A stretch of DNA of 64,000 nt from Gemmatimonadota bacterium (GTDB lineage: Bacteria; Gemmatimonadota; Gemmatimonadetes; Longimicrobiales; Gaopeijiaceae). The position numbers and the translations under genes were made by a program. Position 1 is the stretch's first letter, and each line of letters opens with the position of its first letter. The notes beneath the pieces were generated by a model that did not search any database, was not told where the DNA came from, and saw only the letters and a list, made by a program, of their open reading frames with translations. Shown here in pieces: positions 36,301 to 44,415 of this stretch. The stretch covers positions 62,001 through 126,000 of the forward strand of contig JAWKQO010000004.1 in NCBI GenBank assembly GCA_041390105.1, given 5' to 3'.

Positions 36301-37099
36301 CCTGGACGACGCCACCGTGGGCGTGCAGGCCCGCGGACTGCTGGAGGATGCCCACGTGCTGCTGGAGCGGATGGTTCGCGAGCGGCTTCTCACCGCACGC
36401 GCCATCGTCGGTCTCTTTCCTGCGGCCGCCCACGGGGAGGATGTCCACATTTTCCCCACCGGCGACCGCGCCGGTCCGGGCGTCGCTTTTCGTCACCTGC
36501 GACAACAGTTCGACAAGGACGGGCGCCCCAACCTGTCACTCGCCGACTTCGTCGCTCCACGCGACTCGGGCGTGGAGGACTGGACCGGCGCCTTCGTGGT
36601 CACGGCCGGAGTCGGCCTCGACGGGCTGGTTGCGACCTTCGAAGCGGACCACGACGACTACCACGCCATCCTCGCAAAGGCGTTGGCCGACCGTCTTGCC
36701 GAAGCCTTCGCCGAGCACATGCACCAGCGGGTGCGCCGCGAGCTGTGGGGCTATGCTCCAGAGGAGAGCTTCGACAACGAGGCGCTCATCGCGGAACGGT
36801 ATCGCGGAATCCGTCCCGCGCCCGGATACCCCGCCTGCCCTGATCATACCGAGAAGCGCGCCCTCTTCGACGTCCTGGCAGCCGAGCGTATCGGGGTTTC
36901 GCTGACGGAGAGCTGTGCGATGCTTCCCACCGCCACCGTGAGTGGGTGGTACTTCGCCCACCCCGACAGCCAGTACTTCGGCGTCGGCCGGATCGGGCGG
37001 GACCAGGTCGAGGACTACGCCCAGCGCAAGAGCATGCCCACCGACGAGGTGGAACGCTGGCTCTCACCCAACCTCGCCTACGACCCGGGAAGCGTATGA
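33371..37099 (+). CDS. metH: Cobalamin-dependent methionine synthase, full length
   Basis: A 1242-residue enzyme that makes methionine from homocysteine and methyl-THF. All four modules are present. The homocysteine domain (about 20-340) starts LVLDGAMGTMIQRH and has zinc cysteines in GLNCALGA and GGCCGTTP. The pterin domain (about 365-630) starts VNIGERTNVTGS. The B12 domain (about 660-900) has its cap with KSARVMKKAVAYLV and the cobalt ligand motif DVHDIGKNIVG. The C-terminal activation domain has ATVSGWYFAHPDSQYFGVG. The GTG at 33371 is preceded by AGAGG; a second GTG at 33398 is possible. The stop overlaps the next gene (ATGA). It is probably repressed by SAM through the upstream riboswitch. 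Confidence 0.96.
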   Translation: MPPLNPRDDVTHQAPSIRELLERLLAERILVLDGAMGTMIQRHRLTEADFRGERYAHHPRSLQGNNDLLALTRPHVIEGIHREYLQAGADILETNTFNANRVSQSDYGTEGDAYEINVAAAQLARGVADEFTARDPARPRFVCGVLGPLNRTASISPDVNDPAFRNITYAQIVEAYREAAQGLLDGGAHVLMVETIFDTLNAKAALFALTGLLEERGVDVPILISGTITDQSGRTLTGQTPEAFYRSMRHARPLSIGLNCALGARQLRPYLEEIAGLAECWVSCHPNAGLPNEFGEYDESADTMAGLVREFATSGFVNIVGGCCGTTPAHVAAIARAVQDLPPRPRPTPDRVCRLAGLEPLTITPDSLFVNIGERTNVTGSARFARLIREGDYETALQVARQQVESGAQMIDVNMDEGLLDAEAAMTRFLNLIASEPDISRVPIVVDSSRWEVIEAGLRCIQGKPVVNSISLKDGEEDFVTKARLVRRYGAAVIVMAFDERGQADSEDRKVEICTRAYRILTEQVGFPPEDIIFDPNIFAVATGIAEHNRYALDFLGATRRIKDSLPDALVSGGVSNLSFSFRGSPHVREAMHSAFLYHAIRAGMDMGIVNAGALVVYDEIPAELRDAIEDVLFDRRPDATERLTALADQFRGASNAVTETLEWRSLPVEARIEHALVKGVADFIEEDAEEARRGRTRAIEVIEGPLMDGMNVVGDLFGAGKMFLPQVVKSARVMKKAVAYLVPFIEEEKAASGETRSKGRILLATVKGDVHDIGKNIVGVVLACNNYEIIDLGVMVPSDKILERARAEHADVIGLSGLITPSLEQMVHVASEMEREGFEIPLLIGGATTSKVHTAVKIEERYHGPTVHVLDASRSVGVVGTLLDASQRDAYVAQVREEYSHLRRHQSARRAGQRTLTFEEARRRRHRADWSAYRPVAPRRPGITVFDDYPLAELVPFIDWTPFFRTWELAGRYPDILDDATVGVQARGLLEDAHVLLERMVRERLLTARAIVGLFPAAAHGEDVHIFPTGDRAGPGVAFRHLRQQFDKDGRPNLSLADFVAPRDSGVEDWTGAFVVTAGVGLDGLVATFEADHDDYHAILAKALADRLAEAFAEHMHQRVRRELWGYAPEESFDNEALIAERYRGIRPAPGYPACPDHTEKRALFDVLAAERIGVSLTESCAMLPTATVSGWYFAHPDSQYFGVGRIGRDQVEDYAQRKSMPTDEVERWLSPNLAYDPGSV

Positions 37100-38949
37100 A
37101 TCTGTTGCGGGAGTGGATCGGAGACGAACGCGTCCACATCATGGACGGCGCCATGGGCACGTTGCTCTACGAGCGTGGCGTCTTCGTCAACGTCTGCTAC
37201 GACGAGCTGTCCATCTCCGAGCCCGACCTGATCCGCGGCGTGCATGAGGAGTACGTACGGGCCGGCGCCGAGATCCTCGAGACGAACACATTCGGCGCCA
37301 ACCCCGTGAAGCTGTCGGCATTTGGGTTGGACACGCGCACAGAGGAGATCAACGCCGCCGCGGTGGCCTGTGCCCGCGAGGCGGCTCGGGGCGCGGCGGC
37401 CGTGATCGGAGCCATCGGACCGCTGGGCGTGCGAATCGAGCCCTGGGGCCCCACCTCGTACGAAGAAGCAGTCGGCTACTTCCGCCGACAGGTCGTCGGG
37501 CTGCTCGAGGGGGGCGTCGACGGCATTCTCTTCGAGACCTTTGCCGACCTGGACGAGTTGCGCGCAGCGATCGAGGCCGCACGCGCGGAGACCGACCTGC
37601 CCGTCATCGCGCAGATGACGGTCGACGAAGACGGCCGCACACCGCTGGGCACGCCGACGGCAACCCTGGCCGCGGCGCTCGAGGATTGGAAGGTTGACGT
37701 CGCCGGACTCAACTGCTCCGTCGGGCCGGCGGTCATGTTGGACGCCATCGAGGAGATGGCCGACATCGTGACCATGCCGCTCTCGGCCCAACCCAACGCC
37801 GGCGTGCCACGTACGGTCCGGGACCGGAAGATCTACATGGCCAGCCCGGAGTACATGGGGCGCTACGCGCGTCGTCTCATCGAAGCGGGCGCCCGCTTCG
37901 TGGGTGGTTGCTGCGGCACCACGCCGGAACACATCCGTCGCATCCGTGACTCGGTGGCGGCCATGCAGCCGCGAGGCGCGCACGTGCAGGTGGCGCTGCC
38001 CGCCCCGTCCGCCAGCGCGGCGCCGGTGCTCGCGACCCCCATCGAGGAGCGCTCTCGACTCGGGCGCAAGCTCATTCGCCGCGAATGGATCACCAGCGTC
38101 GAGATCGTCCCGCCCAAGGGTTGGGATCCCTCCGCCATGCTCGAGCGCGCACGGCAGGCGTATCTAGCCGGGGTCGACGCCGTCGCCGTGTTGGACGCTC
38201 GCGGGCACGGTCGGATGGGCGGCATCGCCTCGGCTCTGGTGCTGCAACGCGAGGTGGGCATCGAGCCCATCGTCCACTATACCTGCCGCGACCGGAACAT
38301 GCTGGGCATGATCTCCGATCTCCTGGGGGCGGCGGGGGCTGGGCTGCGCAACCTGCTGGTCACCACGGGAGATCCCTCCGCCATGGGGCCCTACGCGGAG
38401 GCTTCCGCGGTCTTCGACATCGACTCCATTGGTCTGACCAACGTCTTGAGCGCGCTGAATCGCGGCGTCGACCCCGGTGGCGCGTCCATCGGTGAGCCCA
38501 CCCGCTTCGTGATCGGCATCGTGGCCAGACCGGCGGCGATCGATCCGGAGCGCGAAGTGGAGCGGTTCGCGTACAAGGTGGAAGCCGGCGCGGAGTACGC
38601 GCTGACCCAAGCCGTCTTCGATCCCGAGCGGCTCGTGTCGTTCCTGGACCGGACCGCGCGCTGGCGCATCCCCACACTGGCTGCGGTGCGCCCTCTGCTC
38701 TCCGTACGCGACGCGGAGTTCCTACACAACGAAGTACCGGGAATCGTGATTCCCGATGACGTTATCGAACGGATGCGTCGCGCCGAGACGCAAGGGGCCT
38801 CCCACGCCATCGAGGAGGGCGTGCGCATCGCGGTGGAGACGGCTGTGGCCTTGCACGATCGAGTGCAGGGATTGCACGTCAGCGCGCCCAGCGGTCGCCA
38901 CGACCTGGCGCTGCGCGTCCTGGACGAGGTGAGGGTCGAGCGGGGCTGA
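37096..38949 (+). CDS. Bifunctional homocysteine S-methyltransferase / methylene-THF reductase
   Basis: A 617-residue fusion. Residues 1-300 are a homocysteine methyltransferase barrel (IMDGAMGTLLYERG) with zinc cysteines in GLNCSVGP and GGCCGTTPEH. Residues about 330-600 are a MetF-type methylene-THF reductase barrel (VEIVPPKG, CRDRN, LLVTTGDPS, TQAVFDPERL). The same fusion is known as YitJ in Bacillus. The reductase makes methyl-THF, the substrate of MetH encoded directly upstream; the methyltransferase half could accept methyl from S-methylmethionine, SAM or another donor, or support the reductase. The ATG overlaps the metH stop, so both enzymes are made from one message under the SAM-II riboswitch. 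Confidence 0.93.
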   Translation: MNLLREWIGDERVHIMDGAMGTLLYERGVFVNVCYDELSISEPDLIRGVHEEYVRAGAEILETNTFGANPVKLSAFGLDTRTEEINAAAVACAREAARGAAAVIGAIGPLGVRIEPWGPTSYEEAVGYFRRQVVGLLEGGVDGILFETFADLDELRAAIEAARAETDLPVIAQMTVDEDGRTPLGTPTATLAAALEDWKVDVAGLNCSVGPAVMLDAIEEMADIVTMPLSAQPNAGVPRTVRDRKIYMASPEYMGRYARRLIEAGARFVGGCCGTTPEHIRRIRDSVAAMQPRGAHVQVALPAPSASAAPVLATPIEERSRLGRKLIRREWITSVEIVPPKGWDPSAMLERARQAYLAGVDAVAVLDARGHGRMGGIASALVLQREVGIEPIVHYTCRDRNMLGMISDLLGAAGAGLRNLLVTTGDPSAMGPYAEASAVFDIDSIGLTNVLSALNRGVDPGGASIGEPTRFVIGIVARPAAIDPEREVERFAYKVEAGAEYALTQAVFDPERLVSFLDRTARWRIPTLAAVRPLLSVRDAEFLHNEVPGIVIPDDVIERMRRAETQGASHAIEEGVRIAVETAVALHDRVQGLHVSAPSGRHDLALRVLDEVRVERG

Positions 38950-39101
38950 GCGGCCAGCCACGGAGCTCCTTCCCCGTGGCAAGGGCGGTCCCCCAGCGCG
39001 CAAGCGCGCGTCGCTCACGTGCGACACCGACCAGGATTGGCCCCCAACTTGCCGCCCCTCGGGGGATTCAGCTCCCGACCCCCCGCTTTCCCCGAAACGC
39101 C

Positions 39102-39785
39102 GTGCCACGCCGTCAGCCGACCTACGCGATCCGCTACGTCGACCCGTCCCACCCGGAAGAGGCGTGGGCCCCCGCACTGGTCGCCGGAGGCATCGCCGCA
39201 GTCGTGGGGGGCGCACTCTGGTCCGTCGTCATGGCCGTGTCGCCTCTGGGGCTGGATGTCCTCGCGGTGGGCATCGGCGTCCTGGTCGGGGTGGCCATGG
39301 CGGCTGCGACCGCCGCGCGGCGAGCCATGCTGAGCGCCACGGCCGCTCTGCTCACCCTGGTGGGGATCCTCACCGGCATGTTGCTTACGGTGCAGATGTC
39401 GCCCGATCTCGGCGTATCCCGGATGATCGTCGATGATGCGGACGCACTTGCGGGTGTCGCCTTCTGGAAATTGCAGCGGACGCATCAGGTTCCGGAGGGA
39501 ACGCTCAGAGAGCTAGAGGCGTTGGGACCCGCCGACACGGTTCCGGATCTGCTCTGGGCGGAGATGCTGACGCTGGGGCACGACCACGTACGCTCCCTGG
39601 ACCCCGACGCTCGGGAAGCCCTCGCCCGCGAGTTCACCGAGGGCTTCATCCGCGAGGGGGGGGCCCTGGGGCGGCTCCGCACCGAAACGGACCTGCTGGA
39701 CCTGCTGTGGGGCCTGGTCGCCATGGCGGCGGCGGCATGGCTGGCGGGGCGGGCGCGCGAGTCCAGTCCCGCTGGGGGCCCCTGA
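39102..39785 (+). CDS. Membrane protein of unknown function
   Basis: A 227-residue protein not recognised as a known family. It has a short basic N-terminus, then three hydrophobic segments (about residues 23-45, 47-68 and 75-96), a soluble part of about 90 residues rich in Glu, Asp and Leu, and a final hydrophobic helix (LLWGLVAMAAAAWLAG) near the C-terminus. The GTG at 39102 is the best start because the sequence upstream is not conserved-looking and is Arg/Pro-rich, but no good Shine-Dalgarno is visible. It lies between the methionine genes and the cytochrome c gene, all on the plus strand, with 152 and 132 bases of spacing; a functional link is not evident. Confidence 0.6.
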   Translation: MPRRQPTYAIRYVDPSHPEEAWAPALVAGGIAAVVGGALWSVVMAVSPLGLDVLAVGIGVLVGVAMAAATAARRAMLSATAALLTLVGILTGMLLTVQMSPDLGVSRMIVDDADALAGVAFWKLQRTHQVPEGTLRELEALGPADTVPDLLWAEMLTLGHDHVRSLDPDAREALAREFTEGFIREGGALGRLRTETDLLDLLWGLVAMAAAAWLAGRARESSPAGGP

Positions 39786-39917
39786 GCGGGTCACGCACAG
39801 CTTCGGCCCATGAGGGTTCCCACCACCCTCGCCCAAGGAGTTCTCCCGACATTCCCGGCACCGCCCCACGGCCTACCCTCAGCTAGTGTTCCAAGTCCTC
39901 AACGGAGGGAGGTGTCC

Positions 39918-40367
39918 ATGTCGCGCCTCGCATGTGTACTGCTGCTCGGCGCCGCCGCTTGTTCAGGGGACGCCCGTCCCGAGGTGGACGTCGGCGCCCT
40001 GGCCATCGCCGACACCATGCGGCAAGCCGAGGCGGCATACGACGTCGGCGCATTCGATTCCATATCCTGGGCCAATGCCGACAAGGCCGCGGAGCGTGGC
40101 GCCGTGGTCTTCCGCTTCAGTTGTGAGAAGTGTCACGGCATGAGGGGGTACGGCAACGGAGGGTTCGTGGCCCAGGGGGACACGGTGCGGCCACCGTCGT
40201 TCCGCGACGCAGACTGGCGCTTCGCCAACGATCACGAAGGGCTCCGGCGCCACATCTTCATCGGGACCGCCGAAGGGATGCCGCACTGGGGCCTGGAAGG
40301 GCTGAAGCCTCGCGACATCGACGCTGTCGCGTACTACCTGCGCGGTCCGCTGCGCACGGGCCCATAG
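39918..40367 (+). CDS. Small cytochrome c lipoprotein
   Basis: A 149-residue exported protein. The signal sequence ends in LLGAAACSG, a lipobox-like site at about Cys15, so it is probably anchored in a membrane facing the periplasm. It has a single haem-binding motif CEKCHG (about residues 73-78) after AAERGAVVFRFS, and the distal methionine is likely in GTAEGMPHWG near residue 125. The chain closes with the helix DIDAVAYYLRG, as in class I cytochromes c. It should carry single electrons, with partners unknown. A strong Shine-Dalgarno (GGAGG) precedes the ATG. A hairpin terminator starts seven bases after the stop. Confidence 0.88.
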   Translation: MSRLACVLLLGAAACSGDARPEVDVGALAIADTMRQAEAAYDVGAFDSISWANADKAAERGAVVFRFSCEKCHGMRGYGNGGFVAQGDTVRPPSFRDADWRFANDHEGLRRHIFIGTAEGMPHWGLEGLKPRDIDAVAYYLRGPLRTGP

Positions 40368-40373
40368 TCGCTC

Positions 40374-40409
40374 GCGGGTGCGGCCCCCGACCCGGGAGGC
40401 CGCACCCGC
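40374..40409. terminator. Bidirectional hairpin terminator
   Basis: A perfect 12-base stem GCGGGTGCGGCC/GGCCGCACCCGC with a 12-base loop sits between the converging cytochrome c and formate-THF ligase genes. No T-tract is seen in either direction. Confidence 0.7.
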
Positions 40410-40417
40410 GTGGTGGA

Positions 40418-42085
40418 TCACGCCAGTCCGCGGATCGTCCCGTCGGGCTCGATGCTCATGGCTTCCGCCGCCGGCGTGGCCGCGAGGCCAGGCATGGTCA
40501 TGATGTCGCCGGTCTTGGCCACGACGAATCCCGCTCCCGCTGATGCCGTCACTTCGCGCACGGTGATACGGAAACCGCTGGGCCGGCCCAGGCGCTTGGG
40601 GTCGTCCGAGAACGAGTACTGGGTCTTGGCGATGCAGACCGGGACGCCACCCAGACCCAGCTCCTGGAGACGCCCGATCTCCTTGGCGGCGGCGGGCAGG
40701 AAGTCCACTCCGTCCGCGCCGTAGATCTCCTTCGCGACCGTCTCGATCTTCTCGGCCAATCCCAGGTCGTCGGGATACAGGGGCCGGAAATCGGCAGTTC
40801 CTCCCTGGACCGTATCCCAGACGGCGTCGGCCAGGTCGAGGCAGCCTTCGCCACCCCCACCCCAGGGATCCGCTTCCACAGCCGTAACGCCGGCGGCCCG
40901 GCAGGCCGCCAGAACCTCCTTCACCTCCGCATCGGTGTCGCTGGTGAAGCGATTCAGCGCGACCACAGGCGGCACCCCGAACTTCCGGACATTCTCGACA
41001 TGCCCGAGGAGATTCACCACGCCGCGCTTGACGGCCTCGACGTTCTCACCAGCGAGCTGCGATAGGGGCACGCCGCCGTGCATCTTGAGTGCCCGCACAG
41101 TGGCCACCACGACCGCGGCCGCTGGCTTCAGGCCGCCGAATCGACACTTGATGTCGAAGAACTTCTCCGCGCCCAGGTCGGCGCCAAAACCGGCCTCGGT
41201 CACCACGACGTCGCCCAGGCGCAGGCCCGACTCGGTGGCCATGAGCGAGTTGCATCCGTGTGCGATGTTCGCGAAAGGCCCCCCATGTACGAGGGCCGGA
41301 GTCCCACCCAGCGTCTGCACGAGATTGGGCTGGAGGGCGTCGCGGAGAAGGACGGTCATGGCCGGGGGCGCCTTGATCTCACGGGCCCGCACCGGAGTGC
41401 CATCGCGTGTATAGGCCACGATCATGTCGCCAAGACGGCGTTCCAGATCCTGCAGATCGCGGGAGAGGCAGAAGACGGCCATCACCTCGGAAGCGGCGGT
41501 GATCACGAATCCGTTCTCGCGAGGCACACCGCCGGCAGTGCCGCCGAGTCCGATGACGATCTGGCGAAGCGCCCGATCGTTCATGTCGACGGCGCGTGGC
41601 CATACCACGCGCCGCACGTCGATGCCAGCCGTGTTGGGCCGGTAGATGTGGTTGTCCAGCATCGCCGACAGCAAGGCGTGCGCCGAGGTGATGGCGTGGA
41701 AGTCTCCGGTGAAGTGGAGATTGATGTCCACCATCGGCACCACCTGTGAATAACCTCCACCGGCCGCGCCGCCTTTGATCCCGAACACCGGCCCCAGGCT
41801 GGGCTCGCGCAGGCACAGGACCGGGTTCCTTTCGCGCAGCGCCAACGCGTCGGCGAGGCCCACCGAGACCGTCGATTTGCCCTCACCGGCCGGAGTGGGC
41901 GTGATGCCCGTCACCAGGATCAGCTTTCCAGAGCGGTCTGGACGGCTCCGGATGGTCGCGACCGGCACCTTGGCCTTCGTGCGGCCGTAGGGTTCGATGT
42001 CATCGGCCCCCAGCCCGATCCTGGCGGCGATCTCAGCGATGGGGCGAAGGGTGTGGGACTGGGCGATCTCGATGTCCGTGGGCAC
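40418..42085 (-). CDS. fhs: Formate-tetrahydrofolate ligase
   Basis: A 555-residue cytosolic enzyme that uses ATP to join formate to THF, giving 10-formyl-THF. The start region PTDIEIAQSHTLRPI is typical, the P-loop region reads GITPTPAGEGKSTVSVGL (about residues 65-82), and further family blocks include KGGAAGGGYSQVVPM, FTGDFHAITSAHALL, and EAGFGADLGAEKFFDIKCR. Length matches the family (about 557). GTG at 42085 is chosen: the family's usual MPTDIEIAQ start lies here and GAAGGAAG precedes it; the frame runs on upstream without conservation. It follows a methylene-THF reductase-like gene (140-base gap), a context pointing to one-carbon assimilation or interconversion. Confidence 0.96.
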   Translation of the reverse strand: MPTDIEIAQSHTLRPIAEIAARIGLGADDIEPYGRTKAKVPVATIRSRPDRSGKLILVTGITPTPAGEGKSTVSVGLADALALRERNPVLCLREPSLGPVFGIKGGAAGGGYSQVVPMVDINLHFTGDFHAITSAHALLSAMLDNHIYRPNTAGIDVRRVVWPRAVDMNDRALRQIVIGLGGTAGGVPRENGFVITAASEVMAVFCLSRDLQDLERRLGDMIVAYTRDGTPVRAREIKAPPAMTVLLRDALQPNLVQTLGGTPALVHGGPFANIAHGCNSLMATESGLRLGDVVVTEAGFGADLGAEKFFDIKCRFGGLKPAAAVVVATVRALKMHGGVPLSQLAGENVEAVKRGVVNLLGHVENVRKFGVPPVVALNRFTSDTDAEVKEVLAACRAAGVTAVEADPWGGGGEGCLDLADAVWDTVQGGTADFRPLYPDDLGLAEKIETVAKEIYGADGVDFLPAAAKEIGRLQELGLGGVPVCIAKTQYSFSDDPKRLGRPSGFRITVREVTASAGAGFVVAKTGDIMTMPGLAATPAAEAMSIEPDGTIRGLA

Positions 42086-42225
42086 GGCGACTTCCTTCGT
42101 GACAGAGGGTCCGTGGTCGGCAGCTCCGGCCACCGGACGGGCAGCGCGGAAAGGCCCGGACATCCTTCACGCCCCGAACGGATGCGTCAACTGCGGGTGT
42201 CCGGGTCCACCCGCAGCCCTGACAC

Positions 42226-43074
42226 CTAGTTCGTGGCGAGGACGGCGCGCAGCCGGCGCTCGGCGCCGCGGAAGCCCAGGTTGGAGACGTAGACCTTGTC
42301 CGCACCGACCGACCGAAGCGAACGGATGGTGCGGGCCGCGATGTCCTCCGGGGTGGCCCCCCCCTGGAACTCGTCGGTCAGCGCCTCGAGGGGCACGGGG
42401 AAGTAGTCGGCCAGCCGCTCCAACGTCCGCGGATTGGCGCTGCGGTACAGGAAGACGCCGAACACGACGGGAAGGTCGACCCCCGCCTGGTCCAGCGCCT
42501 TCAGCAAGGCCTCCACCCGATCGAGGGAATGGTGCGAGACCACCTGCGTCAGGATGAAATCCGCCGTGAACGCCGGGTCGGCCGCAAAGGCAACCTGCTC
42601 TTCGAGGCGCCGATGGGGGTTGATCCAGCCGCCGAGCGCGAGTCCCGGGACCGTGGACCGGATCTTCTGGCGCAGCTCGTAGGCGTGAGGCACGCAGCGC
42701 GGCGGCCCCCCGAAGCGGTCCCCGCCCAATACGGTCAGTGCCTCGAACCCGGCCGAAGCCGCTCGCGACGCGTAGAGCAGGCAGTACTCCAGCGTGTGCT
42801 TGCAGGTGAGGAACGGTGCGATCCCCTTGGGGGAGACACCGCTCGGGAGATTGGCCGTGAGGTGTGCCAGGTTCTCCTCTTCCTCGACGGCCACGGCATT
42901 GTCGGTGATCAGCACCGGACGACCCGCGCGGGCCAGTGCCTGGAGCGAGTGGTGCATGTCGATCCAGACGTCCATGCTCTCCTGGGCCCCCAACCCGCTG
43001 CGCGGTGGCCGCAGCTCGACCGACACGAGCGGGCCCGGGGTACGCAAGCGCTCGACGATCCCCTCGGTGTTCAC
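42226..43074 (-). CDS. Methylene-THF reductase-like TIM-barrel protein
   Basis: A 282-residue protein of the MTHFR fold (PF02219-like). It starts with VSVELRPPRSG, where canonical enzymes have FEFFPPK, and has VLITDNAVAVEEEENLAHL, LTCKHTLEYCLLYA, LTVLGGDR, GGWINPHRR and DFILTQVVSHH, which match the flavin/folate barrel in order. Canonical MetF makes methyl-THF from methylene-THF with NAD(P)H and FAD. A second complete reductase domain is present in the fusion gene at 37.1-38.9 kb, so this divergent copy may do a different folate-linked reaction. GTG at 43074 overlaps the stop of the aminopeptidase P gene (GTGA), implying coupled translation; formate-THF ligase follows downstream. Confidence 0.8.
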   Translation of the reverse strand: MNTEGIVERLRTPGPLVSVELRPPRSGLGAQESMDVWIDMHHSLQALARAGRPVLITDNAVAVEEEENLAHLTANLPSGVSPKGIAPFLTCKHTLEYCLLYASRAASAGFEALTVLGGDRFGGPPRCVPHAYELRQKIRSTVPGLALGGWINPHRRLEEQVAFAADPAFTADFILTQVVSHHSLDRVEALLKALDQAGVDLPVVFGVFLYRSANPRTLERLADYFPVPLEALTDEFQGGATPEDIAARTIRSLRSVGADKVYVSNLGFRGAERRLRAVLATN

Positions 43075-44408
43075 CCACCCACTCCATCGCGCAGCGCCAG
43101 CACGGACTCCAGGTCGTCCGGCAGCGCAGCCGTGAGGTTCTCGACGCCTTGGGCGGTCACCAACGCGTCGTCTTCGATCCGGATCCCCAGCCCCCGCAGT
43201 TCGCTCGGAGCACGCTCGTCGTCCGCCGGGATGTAGATCCCCGGCTCGACGGTCAGCACCATCCCTGGCTCGAACGTTCGCGAGGCCCCGTGCACGCGGT
43301 AGGCGCCCACATCGTGCACATCCAGTCCGAGCCAATGGCTGGCCTTGTGGGGAATCAGCGCCTTGAAGCGGGCGCGGCGGACCTCTTCGTCACCGGCAGG
43401 AACGACCCCCAGCGCGGTCAGCGCTTCCTCCAGACGAGTCCGCACGGCGCTCTCCACATCATCGATGGTGGCCCCGGGCCGGATCGTGTCGAACCCTGCA
43501 CGCTTGGCGTTCAGGACGGCCGCGTACAACTCCCCGGCCAGGGGGTGGGGGCGACCGGCCACGGGGAGCGTTCGCGTCACGTCGCCGGCGTATGCCGCCG
43601 CTTCGGCCCCGGCGTCGATCAACACCCATCCTTGATCCGGAAGCGGCTGATCGTTGGCCGTGTAGTGGAGCACACAGGCCCGGGGCCCACCGCCCACGAT
43701 CGTGCCGAACGCGGGTCCCTGTGCCCGCTGCCGCAGGAAGGCACCTTCCAGGGCAGCCTGCACCTCCCACTCCCCTGCCCCCGCTCGCACCGCGGCGACT
43801 CCGGCGCGGAACCCCTCCACGGTGATCGCACACGCATGTCGGATCCGCTCCAGCTCTTCGGCGTCCTTGATGAGCCGCATGTCATCCAGAACGGCCCCGG
43901 GATCGAGGACCCCGACCGGTCGCCCACCGTGGCGTTGGGCACGACTCCGCGCCGACGTCAGAGTCTGGAGCAGCAGCCGATCGAGCCCTTCCTCCGAGCC
44001 CAGGCGTGCGTACAGGTGCTCGGCGCCGTCCAACAGCTGCGGCAACCGCTCAGACAACTCGGAGATGGGGTAGGCGGCGTCCGCCCGGAGGAGCTCCCTT
44101 GCTCCGTCACATCCCAGCCGGGCGCCGGTCCACAGCTCCGCTTCCGGCAGCCGGGGTGGCACGAACAGGACGAAACGGTCCTCGTCTGCGTGCGCCCTCA
44201 GCACGAGCACCGCATCCGGCTCACCCCAGCCACTCAGGTAGAGGAAGTCGCTCGTGGGTCGGAAGCGATACTCGCTATCCGCGTTCTTGAACCGCAGCGG
44301 CCCGGCACTCAGCACGAGGGCGGAGCTACCGAGCTGGTCTAGGACCCGCGCGCGTCGGGCGGAGAAGCGCGCCAAGGAGACCCCCGGTGACCGGTCCGCG
44401 ATCAGCAC
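43071..44408 (-). CDS. Aminopeptidase P, M24 family
   Basis: A 445-residue cytosolic metallopeptidase that removes N-terminal residues preceding proline. The N-terminal creatinase-like domain has FKNADSEYRFRPTSDFLYLS, which is the aminopeptidase P signature. The pita-bread catalytic domain supplies the dimetal ligands: DAGAEAAAYAGDVTRT (two Asp), HWLGLDVHDVG (His), LTVEPGIYI (Glu) and GIRIEDDALVT (Glu). Length is typical (about 440). The GTG at 44408 lies seven bases after the S9 peptidase stop; an earlier ATG would overlap that gene deeply. It and the upstream secreted S9 peptidase could act together in peptide use, and it is coupled to the downstream MTHFR-like gene. Confidence 0.92.
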   Translation of the reverse strand: MLIADRSPGVSLARFSARRARVLDQLGSSALVLSAGPLRFKNADSEYRFRPTSDFLYLSGWGEPDAVLVLRAHADEDRFVLFVPPRLPEAELWTGARLGCDGARELLRADAAYPISELSERLPQLLDGAEHLYARLGSEEGLDRLLLQTLTSARSRAQRHGGRPVGVLDPGAVLDDMRLIKDAEELERIRHACAITVEGFRAGVAAVRAGAGEWEVQAALEGAFLRQRAQGPAFGTIVGGGPRACVLHYTANDQPLPDQGWVLIDAGAEAAAYAGDVTRTLPVAGRPHPLAGELYAAVLNAKRAGFDTIRPGATIDDVESAVRTRLEEALTALGVVPAGDEEVRRARFKALIPHKASHWLGLDVHDVGAYRVHGASRTFEPGMVLTVEPGIYIPADDERAPSELRGLGIRIEDDALVTAQGVENLTAALPDDLESVLALRDGVGG

Positions 44409-44415
44409 GCGGTCG

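Noticed and set aside
34559..36505. Long open frame on the minus strand, antisense to metH
   Set aside because: The metH protein is complete and conserved here; the antisense product is rich in His, Gln and Arg without family features, as expected for a shadow frame.
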